This document shows, piece after piece, positions 19,053 through 27,569 of a stretch of 64,000 nt of DNA. Made by a program: the position numbers and the translations under genes. Position 1 is the stretch's first letter; each line of letters begins with the position of its first letter. The stretch is from an uncultured Prevotella sp. (GTDB lineage Bacteria > Bacteroidota > Bacteroidia > Bacteroidales > Bacteroidaceae): assembly GCA_900540375.1 (NCBI GenBank), contig UQFS01000006.1:1-64000 (forward strand), read 5' to 3'. The notes under the pieces are model-generated. The model saw nothing but the letters and a program-made list of their open reading frames with translations. It did not search any database and was not told where the DNA came from.

Positions 19053-19514
19053 ATGCTGAAGTACGTTAACACTGACATCGTGTTTCAGGAGATTCCGGAC
19101 GAGACGACGCTGGCCATCAACATCTCGCGGTGTCCGTGTCATTGTCCGGGATGCCACAGCAGTTATCTTGCCAAGGACTTCGGCAACCCGTTGTCCACGG
19201 ATGTCATCGACAGGCTGATTGCTGACAACGACGGACTGGTGACGTGTGTCTGTCTGATGGGCGGTGACGCTGAGCCGCAGTCCGTCAACAACCTCGCAGC
19301 TCATGTCCGGGAGAAGCATCCGGGGATGAGAGTAGGGTGGTACAGCGGCCGGCTGCGCATCGACCGCGCCATCGACAAGCACAACTTTGACTACATCAAG
19401 GTGGGACCCTACATCAAACATCTCGGCCCGCTTAACTGCCGCACGACCAACCAGCGTCTCTATCATGTCGTGAACAACCAGCTCCACGACATCACAGCTT
19501 CCTTCTGGAAGTAA
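19053..19514 (+). CDS. nrdG: Class III ribonucleotide reductase activating protein
   Basis: Radical SAM activase that installs the glycyl radical on NrdD. The 153-aa length is normal. The iron-sulfur ligand motif CxxxCxxC is seen in RCPCHCPGCHSSYLAKD near residues 27-43. It starts 3 bp after the nrdD stop and is cotranscribed with it. Confidence 0.94.
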   Translation: MLKYVNTDIVFQEIPDETTLAINISRCPCHCPGCHSSYLAKDFGNPLSTDVIDRLIADNDGLVTCVCLMGGDAEPQSVNNLAAHVREKHPGMRVGWYSGRLRIDRAIDKHNFDYIKVGPYIKHLGPLNCRTTNQRLYHVVNNQLHDITASFWK

Positions 19515-19532
19515 GAGACAAGGCATAAAAAA

Positions 19533-19557
19533 GCCAGGAACCTTTTGGGAACCTGGC
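19533..19557 (+). terminator. Possible terminator after nrdG
   Basis: GCCAGG and CCTGGC pair around an internal CC/GG, preceded by an A run. The stem has a mismatch and the T tract is delayed, so confidence is modest. The remainder up to 19783 shows no gene. Confidence 0.45.
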
Positions 19558-19783
19558 ATTGTAACGTTTTTGATCATATCCGCGACCGAGATCACTGCTT
19601 GGTTGCGGATATGTCGTTGATAAGGGAGACATTTATAATATGACATAAACTTGGACGAATGTACTGACTACGAGGACGCAATTGCTGACGAGTAAAGCAT
19701 TTTGGAGGATAGCCGGAACGCGGAAATAATGATTATTGCACTAAAAAAGTCATTTTTTCGCCGTCCGGCTATCTTTTTTTGTT

Positions 19784-19791
19784 TATCTTTG
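19784..19791 (+). promoter_or_regulatory. -7 element of the uronate cluster
   Basis: TATCTTTG lies 14 bases before the first ATG of the DUF2264 gene, giving a very short leader. No good -33 TTTG is present, which suggests that an activator may be needed. The motif excludes a longer N-terminus beginning at 19779. Confidence 0.5.
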
Positions 19792-19805
19792 CAAAAACAA
19801 ACATT

Positions 19806-21065
19806 ATGAAGAAAACACTTTATCTATTACTTATTACCTTCTTTGTATTCACAATTCCTGCGAGCGCTAAGAAAAAGACTGTGATCTCTGACCGCCAATG
19901 GTGGGCAGGGCAGGCCTATAAGATGGCACAGCCCGTGCTGGAGAATATGGCAAAGGGCGAACTGCAAAAGAATATGCAGATGGAGTTTTCTCCAAGTTTC
20001 GACAACCGCAACCGCAAGGTGGCCTACATGGAATGCTTCGGCCGACTGATGGCCGGCATCGCTCCATGGCTGGCACTGCCCGATGACAATACGGAAGAGG
20101 GGAAGATGCGCAAGCAGTTGAGGGAATGGGCACTCCAAAGCTATAAGAATGCCGTAGACCCGAAGAGTCCCGACTATCTCTGCTGGGGCATCGGCGGACA
20201 GAACCTCGTTGACGCCGCCTATATCGCCGAGAGTTTCCTGCGTGCCTACGACGCACTGTGGTTGCCGCTGGACAAACAGACCAAAGAAGAATACTTCAAG
20301 GAGTTTAAGAAACTGCGTAAGATTGATCCTCCGTATACCAACTGGCTCCTCTTCTCTTCCACGATAGAGAGCTTCATGGCCAAAGCAGGCGAGGACTACG
20401 ACCAATACCGTGTCAACTCCGCCATCCGTAAGATGGAGGAATGGTACACCGGTGACGGATGGTACAGCGACGGGCCTGACTTCACCTTTAACTATTACAG
20501 TAGCTACGTCTTCCATCCTATGTATCTCGAAACGCTGCAGGCTATGGTAGACGCCAAGGCCAACACACGTCTCGACTATCAGAAATACTATGACCGCGAG
20601 CTACGCCGTTGCCAAAAGTTCTCTATCACCTTGGAGCGATTCATCTCTCCCGAGGGTACGTTTCCCGTTTTCGGCCGCAGCATTCCTTACCGCAACGCTG
20701 CCATGCAGCCGTTGGCCTTACTGGCTTGGTACAAGCAGTTGCCGAAAGAACTCAGCAACGGACAGGTGCGTGCTGCCCTGACAAAGGTTATGCACCGCAT
20801 GTGGGACAAGGGCGACAACTACAACGAGAAAGGTTTTCTCAACATCGGATTCTGCGGTCATCAGCCTCAGGTGGCAGACTGGTATACCAACAATGGCAGT
20901 GAATACATGGCGTCGCTTTGCTTCATGCCGCTCGGACTGCCTGCCGACGATGCCTTTTGGACAGATGCCGCACAGCCTTGGACGCAGGTGAAAGCTTGGA
21001 ACGGACAAGACTTCCCGAAGGATCATCTGTGGAAAGATCAGATTCAGACACACGACAAGTGGTAA
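19806..21065 (+). CDS. Exported DUF2264 protein, probable uronate-active glycosidase
   Basis: 419 aa with a signal peptide (MKKTLYLLLITFFVF..ASA). The DUF2264 signature is visible: WWAGQAYKMAQPVLENMAKGEL, then CWGIGGQNLVDAAYIAESFLRA and DGWYSDGPDFTFNYYSSYVF. The fold is expected to be an alpha/alpha barrel like GH88/GH105. Members occur in polysaccharide utilisation loci, and I recall some being classed as glucuronidases (GH154), which should be checked. It is the first gene of the plus-strand uronate cluster, 52 bp before the GH105 gene. Probably periplasmic. Confidence 0.75.
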   Translation: MKKTLYLLLITFFVFTIPASAKKKTVISDRQWWAGQAYKMAQPVLENMAKGELQKNMQMEFSPSFDNRNRKVAYMECFGRLMAGIAPWLALPDDNTEEGKMRKQLREWALQSYKNAVDPKSPDYLCWGIGGQNLVDAAYIAESFLRAYDALWLPLDKQTKEEYFKEFKKLRKIDPPYTNWLLFSSTIESFMAKAGEDYDQYRVNSAIRKMEEWYTGDGWYSDGPDFTFNYYSSYVFHPMYLETLQAMVDAKANTRLDYQKYYDRELRRCQKFSITLERFISPEGTFPVFGRSIPYRNAAMQPLALLAWYKQLPKELSNGQVRAALTKVMHRMWDKGDNYNEKGFLNIGFCGHQPQVADWYTNNGSEYMASLCFMPLGLPADDAFWTDAAQPWTQVKAWNGQDFPKDHLWKDQIQTHDKW

Positions 21066-21117
21066 GACTTCTCGTATAAGAAAACCTACTATTATCAACC
21101 TATCTCAATAAGAAGAC

Positions 21118-22398
21118 ATGATAACTATCAAGAACAAATACCTCTGGATGGTGCTGATCGCCTTGCTGCCGCTGTTGCCCCTGCAGGCTCAGCATCGTTC
21201 CGTTCGCAAAGCGAAAGCCAAAGCAGCTGTTGAGCAGAAAGCGAAAACACTCTCACAGATCTTTCAGGTCAACGACTATTGGCAGAAGCATCATGCACCG
21301 GAGGCAACAGCTTTCTGGAATGTTGCCGCTTATCATACCGGTAACATGGAGGTGTGTAAATGGCTGATACAAGAGTTGAGCTCCAACAAGAAACTGTCTG
21401 CGCAAAGGCGTAAGCTGTTGACAGACAAACTCAACACGTATCTCAGCTACAGCCTGCGATGGGCTGAGCATAACCAGTGGAAAGGAGCTACTGAACCCGA
21501 TACGGCTAAGTGGCTCTATAAGAAATACGGAGAAGACCAGCAACACGTGCTATTCGGCGACTGGCAGATATGCTTCCAGACGTACATCGACCTATATAAT
21601 ATGTATCAAGCACAGCAAGGAAGCAAGGGACAGGTGCTGACGAAGATGGAAATCAACGACCCGACTGTAATGACAGCAAGGGCAAGAGAGGTGATGGGAT
21701 ACGTTGTCTCACATCCTGCTCACGATTACTGGTGGTGGGCAGATGCACTCTATATGGTGATGCCCGTGATGATGAAGATGTATAAGCTCACCGGCGACGT
21801 GCGCTATCTCGACAAGCTCTACGACAACATCTGCTATTCCGACAGCATCATGCTTGATAAGGAAACGGGACTTTACTTCCGTGATGGGAAGTATATCTAT
21901 CCGATACATAAGACCAACAACGGCAAGAAGGACTTCTGGGCACGAGGCGACGGCTGGGTGCTCGCGGGACTTGCTAAGGTGCTGCAGGACATGCCGAAGA
22001 GCTATCGCCACTACGAGTTCCTCTTGAAGAAATACCAGCGGCTCGCTCTCTCTGTCGCCCAACTACAACAGCCAGAGGGCTATTGGACCCGCTCCATGAT
22101 GGATCCTCATCAAGCACCGGGGCCGGAGACCAGTGGAACGGCATTCTTCACCTATGGCATGGAATGGGGCGTCAACCATGGACTGCTCAATGCCGAGACC
22201 TTCAAACCAGTGATTCGACGCGCTCAAAACTATCTGAAGACAGTCGCCCTCCAGTCTGACGGCAGTGTAGGATACGTGCAGCCCATCGGCGAGCGCGCCA
22301 TTCCCGGACAGCATGTCGACAAGAACAGTCAGGCCGACTTCGGCGTCGGTGCCTTCTTGTTGGCGGCTACAGAATCTCTGCGTATACAGAACCGATAA
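21118..22398 (+). CDS. GH105 unsaturated rhamnogalacturonyl/uronyl hydrolase
   Basis: Removes the 4,5-unsaturated uronic acid left at the end of oligosaccharides by polysaccharide lyases. The 426-aa protein has a signal peptide (residues about 1-24) and a six-hairpin alpha/alpha barrel. Conserved family segments include HDYWWWADALYMVMPVMMK, DFWARGDGWVLAGLAKVL and PETSGTAFFTYGMEWGVN, each holding candidate catalytic acids. It resembles YteR/YesR. Its products feed KduI and KduD encoded further on. It is followed after 12 bp by the 605-aa gene. Confidence 0.88.
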   Translation: MITIKNKYLWMVLIALLPLLPLQAQHRSVRKAKAKAAVEQKAKTLSQIFQVNDYWQKHHAPEATAFWNVAAYHTGNMEVCKWLIQELSSNKKLSAQRRKLLTDKLNTYLSYSLRWAEHNQWKGATEPDTAKWLYKKYGEDQQHVLFGDWQICFQTYIDLYNMYQAQQGSKGQVLTKMEINDPTVMTARAREVMGYVVSHPAHDYWWWADALYMVMPVMMKMYKLTGDVRYLDKLYDNICYSDSIMLDKETGLYFRDGKYIYPIHKTNNGKKDFWARGDGWVLAGLAKVLQDMPKSYRHYEFLLKKYQRLALSVAQLQQPEGYWTRSMMDPHQAPGPETSGTAFFTYGMEWGVNHGLLNAETFKPVIRRAQNYLKTVALQSDGSVGYVQPIGERAIPGQHVDKNSQADFGVGAFLLAATESLRIQNR

Positions 22399-22410
22399 AA
22401 GGAAACATCT

Positions 22411-24228
22411 ATGTCTGTCATTCTTCTCTCCATCCTCTCGATGCTGTCTGCGTTCATGCAATACGTGCGGAACGACTATCAGCCTCTCGACAGTCAGTAT
22501 GCTGTGTTCCAAGGTGAGCACACTGGGGCTGCCGACGAGCGTGGCGTGCGCACCAATGCCGACTTGAGCATGGTGGCAGCCTTCATGGGAGAAGACACGA
22601 TGGCACTGAAAACTCTCTCCTTTGCCGTGCATACCCATAAGGCAGTACGCAAGCGCCGTTGTCTCGACGGCCGTTACTGGGGCTCCGTCTCGGCAAGGGA
22701 TCATCAGTGGGAGAGCAGTCTTTGGGCGATGTCGGTGGCTTACGCTGCTTATTTCCAATGGCAGCGGTTGCCCGACAACTTGAAGACTGACATCTACCAT
22801 CTGTTGAAAGCAGAGGGTAACTATGAGTTGGAGCGAGACATCCCCACGGGTTATGTCGGTGACACCAAAGCAGAGGAGAACGGCTGGGAAGTGGATGTGC
22901 TTGCAGCTACGCTCGGTCTCTTCCCCGATGATCCGCTGGCTCCACAGTGGTTTCAGCGTATGCGCGCCTTTGCTATCAACAGCTATTCCCATCCTTCCGA
23001 CGCTTTGGACACGACAGTCATCGACCCCGACTACGACGCAACCCGCGTTTGTGATCTCTACAAAGGACCGAACCTCTATCCCGACTGGACGCTTCAGAAC
23101 CACGACTTCTTCCACACGTCCTATCAGAATGTGGTGATCCAGGAACTCGGCGAGGCTGCGTTGGCGCTGCAACTCTTCCAAGGCAAACGGCAGCGCTGGG
23201 CCTCGCGTGCCTTGCTCCACAATTGCGACAAGGTAACAAAGAACGTTCTCAACTGGCTCACCCTTCCCGACGGAGAGCAGGCTATGCCCAATGGCAACGA
23301 CTGGAGTCTCTTCCTCTATGATCAAGTGACGAGTTATGCAACGATGGCCTGTATGGGACGGGATCCCGACGCGCTCTATTTCGAACAACAGTGTTTGAGG
23401 CGTATTGCACAGAGACAGCAGACCACAGACGATGGCACTTTTCTTTTGCGGCCTGATGTCGGTGCACGGCGCATGGGCGTACAGGCCCATCGGTTGCTGA
23501 TGACCGAGCTGATGCACCGTTGCTGGCCCACAGACGGCATGACGCCGACACGCTGGACAGACTTCGAACGCCGCTACCATGGCAGTAAGATCTTCCCCTG
23601 CCAGCAGATCGTACGCACGCTCACGCCACACTATTTCGCTTGTTTCTCGTTCAGCAAAGGCAAGAAGAGCTACACCGGATACCTGGCGCCAATCCATAAC
23701 GGACAGACTGACAACCTCGTCATTCCCTTCCGGCAGTACAACACCGGCAACATCATCGGCTATTATCAGCCCAAGAAAGGAAGTCCTAACGCCAAACTTG
23801 TGGGTGAGCCAACGATCGACATCAACGGCGATTACTTCACCGTGAAGGCGACATTAGTGGAGAATGACAGCACCATCATCCGTAGATTCACCTTACGGAG
23901 TAGGGCAGACGGACTGGAATACAGCGATGTGGTAAAGACAAAATCGACTGATGCGCTCAAAGACTATACCGGACTGATTGCCATCTCCACAGATGAGTTT
24001 ACGGGGCGAGACCATCAGGTAGACTTCCAACCCGGATATACACGCATCGACAATCAACTTACCATCAAGGCAGACTGCCGTGCAAAAGATCAGTGGGCAA
24101 AGGAGACGATCGACAACTCCATTCGCTCCAGACGTCTTGCTCCTTACTTAGCGGAGCAGCCGAAAAAGCGGCACCATATTATATATAGTGTAAATCGAAG
24201 GTTGGGACAAAGCAAAATAGGTGATTGA
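22411..24228 (+). CDS. Unrecognised exported protein of the uronate cluster
   Basis: 605 aa with a hydrophobic N-terminus (MSVILLSILSMLSAF) that may be a signal peptide. The first two thirds are rich in Trp, His and Asp and look like an alpha/alpha toroid, with segments such as RYWGSVSARDHQWESSLWA, NLYPDWTLQNHDFFHTSYQ and PNGNDWSLFLYDQ. The last third looks like a beta-sandwich, recalling two-domain lyases. I recognise no named family. Its place between GH105 and kduD suggests a role on uronic-acid oligosaccharides, by inference only. The C-terminus after about residue 580 is basic and poorly conserved-looking. Confidence 0.7.
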   Translation: MSVILLSILSMLSAFMQYVRNDYQPLDSQYAVFQGEHTGAADERGVRTNADLSMVAAFMGEDTMALKTLSFAVHTHKAVRKRRCLDGRYWGSVSARDHQWESSLWAMSVAYAAYFQWQRLPDNLKTDIYHLLKAEGNYELERDIPTGYVGDTKAEENGWEVDVLAATLGLFPDDPLAPQWFQRMRAFAINSYSHPSDALDTTVIDPDYDATRVCDLYKGPNLYPDWTLQNHDFFHTSYQNVVIQELGEAALALQLFQGKRQRWASRALLHNCDKVTKNVLNWLTLPDGEQAMPNGNDWSLFLYDQVTSYATMACMGRDPDALYFEQQCLRRIAQRQQTTDDGTFLLRPDVGARRMGVQAHRLLMTELMHRCWPTDGMTPTRWTDFERRYHGSKIFPCQQIVRTLTPHYFACFSFSKGKKSYTGYLAPIHNGQTDNLVIPFRQYNTGNIIGYYQPKKGSPNAKLVGEPTIDINGDYFTVKATLVENDSTIIRRFTLRSRADGLEYSDVVKTKSTDALKDYTGLIAISTDEFTGRDHQVDFQPGYTRIDNQLTIKADCRAKDQWAKETIDNSIRSRRLAPYLAEQPKKRHHIIYSVNRRLGQSKIGD

Positions 24229-24329
24229 ATCAAGTGGATTAGGTAATTGTACAAAGTCGTTCGTATTAAATATTAGATACAGAATCATAGAATCTTAAAT
24301 AAAACTTTAAAATAGGAAGGAACAATATT

Positions 24330-25124
24330 ATGATCAACTTTTCATTGAAAGGAAAGGTGGCGCTCGTGACTGGTGCCGCTTATGGTATCGGAATGGCCAT
24401 CGCAGAAGCATACGCTGAAGCAGGCGCAAAGATAGCTTTCAATTGCCGCAGCCAGCATCATCTCGATCAGGCTATGGCAGACTATAAGGCCAAAGGCATT
24501 GACGCTTTAGGCTATATCTGCGATGTGATCAAGGAAGAAGACGTCAAAAAGATGGTCGCAGACATTGAGCAGAAGCTCGGAATCATCGACATCTTGGTCA
24601 ACAATGCCGGTATCATTAAGCGCATCCCCATGACAGAAATGAGCGCAGAAGAGTTCCGTCAGGTCATCGACATCGACCTCACAGCTCCCTTCATCGTTTC
24701 CAAGGCCGTCATCCCCGGCATGATCAAGAAGGGACATGGCAAGATCATCAACATCTGTTCGATGATGAGTGAGCTCGGCCGTGAGACAGTCTCTGCTTAT
24801 GCAGCCGCAAAAGGTGGCCTGAAGATGCTGACCCGTAACATCTGTTCTGAGTATGGTGAGTACAACATCCAGTGCAACGGTATCGGCCCGGGCTATATCG
24901 CCACACCACAGACTGCGCCTTTGCGTGAGCGTCAGGCCGACGGCAGCCGTCATCCTTTCGACCAGTTCATCGTCTCAAAGACACCGGCCGGACGCTGGGG
25001 TACAGTGGAGGACCTGCAAGGTCCCGCCGTGTTCTTGGCATCAAATGCCTCTGACTTTGTCAACGGACATATTCTCTATGTCGACGGCGGCATCCTCGCC
25101 TATATCGGCAAACAGCCTAAGTAA
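24330..25124 (+). CDS. kduD: 2-dehydro-3-deoxy-D-gluconate 5-dehydrogenase
   Basis: Short-chain dehydrogenase that reduces 2,5-diketo-3-deoxygluconate to KDG with NADH in uronate breakdown. The 264-aa protein shows the cofactor motif TGAAYGIG (14-21), NNAG (91-94), catalytic Ser near 144-147, and YAAAK with Tyr157 and Lys161. The leader has AGGAAGGA before the ATG. The permease gene starts 9 bp later. kdgK and kdgA, needed next in the pathway, are not in the window. Confidence 0.93.
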   Translation: MINFSLKGKVALVTGAAYGIGMAIAEAYAEAGAKIAFNCRSQHHLDQAMADYKAKGIDALGYICDVIKEEDVKKMVADIEQKLGIIDILVNNAGIIKRIPMTEMSAEEFRQVIDIDLTAPFIVSKAVIPGMIKKGHGKIINICSMMSELGRETVSAYAAAKGGLKMLTRNICSEYGEYNIQCNGIGPGYIATPQTAPLRERQADGSRHPFDQFIVSKTPAGRWGTVEDLQGPAVFLASNASDFVNGHILYVDGGILAYIGKQPK

Positions 25125-25133
25125 GCCTAAGCC

Positions 25134-26504
25134 ATGGATGTCTTTAGCTATATCATCAGCTTAGGCGCATCGGTGATGATGCCGATCATCTTCACGGTGA
25201 TCGGCCTCTGCATCGGCATGAGGTTCGGTCAGGCCCTGAAATCGGGACTCTATGTGGGTGTCGGTTTTGTGGGTTTGGGTGTGGTCACGGCATTGCTGAC
25301 CACCAACTTCAACGATCCGCTGAAAGCTATCTGCGACCTCTATCACCTCCAGCTCAACGTCTTCGACATGGGCTGGCCGGCCGCTGCGTCAGTCGCCTAC
25401 AACACAGCAGTGGGCGCGCTCATCATTCCGATCTGTCTGGGCATCAACGTGCTCATGCTCTTGACGAAGACGACGAGCACGCTCAACATCGACTTGTGGA
25501 ACTACTGGCATTTTGCTTTCATTGGTGCCGTGGCTTATTTTGTCATGGGCGAGAGTCTCGCCTGGGGCTATTTCGCCGCTATCGTGTGCTACATCATCAC
25601 GTTGGTGCTCGCCGACATCACGGCTCCGAAGTTCCAAAAATATTACGATCTCGATGGCATCAGCATTCCGCAGCCATTCTGCCAAAGCTTTATGCCATTT
25701 GCAGTCGTCATCAATAAGCTGCTCGACAAGATTCCGGGATTCTCACGTCTCGATGTCGACGCCGAAGGACTCAAGCGTAAGTTCGGCGTCTTCGGCGAGC
25801 CTTTGCTCCTTGGCGTCATCGTCGGCATCCTCATCGGCGTGGCTGCTCACTTCGACGTGAAGATGGTTTTGACCTTAGGCGTCACTATGGGCGCTGTCAT
25901 GGAACTCATTCCCCGCATCACCAAACTGTTTATCGACGGTTTAAAACCAATCTCAGTCAAAGCACAAGAGATGGTTGACAAGCGACTCCACGGGCGTAAG
26001 GTGCACATTGGTATGAGCCCCGCACTCGTCATCGGTCACCCAACCACACTCGTCGTCTCTATTCTGCTGATCCCAACCGTACTGATCGTAGCTGTGATCC
26101 TGCCGGGCAATCAGTTCCTGCCGTTAGCCTCCTTGGCCGGTATGTTCTACCTCTTCCCGATCGTTCTGCCCTATACCAAGGGTAACGTAGTGAAGACGTT
26201 TATCATCGGTCTCGTGGCGTTGATCTTCGGCCTTTACTTTGTTACCGACATGGCACCCGATTTCACGCTGGCTGCCAGCGCTGTATTTGAGGCAACAAAG
26301 GACAAAGCCGCACAGATTCCACAAGGCTTCACAGGTGGAGCTCTCGACTTTGCCTCGTCGCTCATCGGCTGGGTGATCTACAAGCTCACGTGCTACGTCC
26401 GCTATGTGGGGCCGGGCATCCTCGTCTTGCTTACTTTGGCATTGATGGTCTACAACCATAAGCAGATCATTAAGAACGAGAAGCGGGCTAACAGCAACAA
26501 GTAA
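25134..26504 (+). CDS. EIIC-GAT (galactitol PTS EIIC-like) permease without visible PTS partners
   Basis: 456-aa membrane protein clearly homologous to GatC, the galactitol PTS membrane component. Shared blocks include VGFVGLGVV, NIDLWNYWHFAFIGAV, KFGVFGEPLLLGVIVG and PGNQFLPLASL. No EIIA, EIIB, HPr or EI gene is nearby, and Bacteroidota generally lack a PTS. It sits between kduD and kduI, so it probably moves an unsaturated uronate or its keto isomer across the inner membrane without phosphorylation. That function is inference. Confidence 0.85.
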   Translation: MDVFSYIISLGASVMMPIIFTVIGLCIGMRFGQALKSGLYVGVGFVGLGVVTALLTTNFNDPLKAICDLYHLQLNVFDMGWPAAASVAYNTAVGALIIPICLGINVLMLLTKTTSTLNIDLWNYWHFAFIGAVAYFVMGESLAWGYFAAIVCYIITLVLADITAPKFQKYYDLDGISIPQPFCQSFMPFAVVINKLLDKIPGFSRLDVDAEGLKRKFGVFGEPLLLGVIVGILIGVAAHFDVKMVLTLGVTMGAVMELIPRITKLFIDGLKPISVKAQEMVDKRLHGRKVHIGMSPALVIGHPTTLVVSILLIPTVLIVAVILPGNQFLPLASLAGMFYLFPIVLPYTKGNVVKTFIIGLVALIFGLYFVTDMAPDFTLAASAVFEATKDKAAQIPQGFTGGALDFASSLIGWVIYKLTCYVRYVGPGILVLLTLALMVYNHKQIIKNEKRANSNK

Positions 26505-26520
26505 GGTTGGAAAACAATAT

Positions 26521-26535
26521 TATATAATAAGGTGT
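26521..26535 (+). repeat. Recurring intergenic motif, copy 2
   Basis: TATATAATAAGGTGT lies between the permease stop and the kduI start, identical to the copies at 8226 and 36666. Confidence 0.5.
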
Positions 26536-26591
26536 GTCTATCCATAAGAGTGGCACATGAACAAAACTGTATTTGGAAAAAGAAAAATACG

Positions 26592-27569
26592 ATGAAGAAG
26601 TTAATGATTGCGTTGCTTCTCTGTCTGGCAACAGTACAAGGCTTCGCACAAGATTGCAAAACCAATTTATATCCTATGAAGAGTGAAAACGCCTACACGC
26701 ACTATAATGTGCGCTACGCTACCAGTCCGGTAGACGCTAAGCACTACACTACAGATCGCCTGCGCCAGGAATATCTCATTCAGAAGGTCTTTGTACCTGG
26801 CGAGGTCAACTGGACTTATTCACTCTTCGACCGTTTCCTCATTGGTGGCGCCGAGCCGACGACACAGCCGCTGACGTTGTCGAGCATCGCACCGCTCTAT
26901 ACCGACAAGGCCACGGACAAAAAACGTCTGCTCGACAACCGCGAGATCGGCATCATCAACATCGGAGGTGACGGCACCGTGACCGTCGATGGTAAGAGCT
27001 ACGACCTGAAGTTCCAGGAGGCCATCTACGTCGGTCGCGCTGACGCAAAGAACGATCATCAGATTGTGCTCAGCAGCAAGGACGCAGCACATCCTGCTAA
27101 GTTCTACATGAACTCCACTTGTGCTCACCAAACTTTCCCGACGAAGAAGGTGACACTCAAGGAGGCCAACAACATCGTGGCTGGTAGTTTGAAAGAGAGC
27201 AACGCCCGCGTCATCCATCAGCTGATCATCGACGGTGTGGCCGGAGTGCGCACCTGTCAGCTTCAGATGGGTGTTACCGAGCTGCAGGAGGGTAGTGTTT
27301 GGAACACCATGCCTGCTCACACTCACCTCCGCCGCATGGAGACCTACCTCTATTATAAGGTTCCCGACGGCCAGCGCATCCTGCACGTCATGGGTGAGCC
27401 CAAGGAGACACGTCCCATCTGGCTGAGCAATGAAGAGGCTGTCATTGCTCCTTCTTGGTCTGTGCACTGCGCAGCAGGAACCAGCAACTATACCTTTATT
27501 TGGGGTATGGCCGGTGAGAACCTCGATTATGGTGACATGCAGAAGGTGATGCCAAAGGACTTTGAATAA
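26592..27569 (+). CDS. kduI: 5-dehydro-4-deoxy-D-glucuronate isomerase with signal peptide
   Basis: Isomerises 4-deoxy-L-threo-5-hexosulose uronate to 2,5-diketo-3-deoxygluconate, the step before KduD. The mature cupin part matches KduI, with metal-ligand segments HTHLRRMETYLYY and SVHCAAGTSNYTFIWGMAGEN. From the ATG at 26592 the protein is 325 aa and begins MKKLMIALLLCLATVQGFAQ, a textbook signal peptide not found on classic cytoplasmic KduI. A longer frame from 26532 would put this hydrophobic stretch internally and is not preferred. The next gene follows without a gap. Confidence 0.9.
   Translation: MKKLMIALLLCLATVQGFAQDCKTNLYPMKSENAYTHYNVRYATSPVDAKHYTTDRLRQEYLIQKVFVPGEVNWTYSLFDRFLIGGAEPTTQPLTLSSIAPLYTDKATDKKRLLDNREIGIINIGGDGTVTVDGKSYDLKFQEAIYVGRADAKNDHQIVLSSKDAAHPAKFYMNSTCAHQTFPTKKVTLKEANNIVAGSLKESNARVIHQLIIDGVAGVRTCQLQMGVTELQEGSVWNTMPAHTHLRRMETYLYYKVPDGQRILHVMGEPKETRPIWLSNEEAVIAPSWSVHCAAGTSNYTFIWGMAGENLDYGDMQKVMPKDFE

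Noticed and set aside
18228..19646. 472-aa antisense open frame opposite nrdDG
   Set aside because: Shadow of two well-supported genes; no recognisable motif.
22063..23697. 544-aa antisense open frame
   Set aside because: Lies wholly opposite the GH105 gene and the 605-aa gene. GC-rich codon use creates long antisense frames here; no family features.
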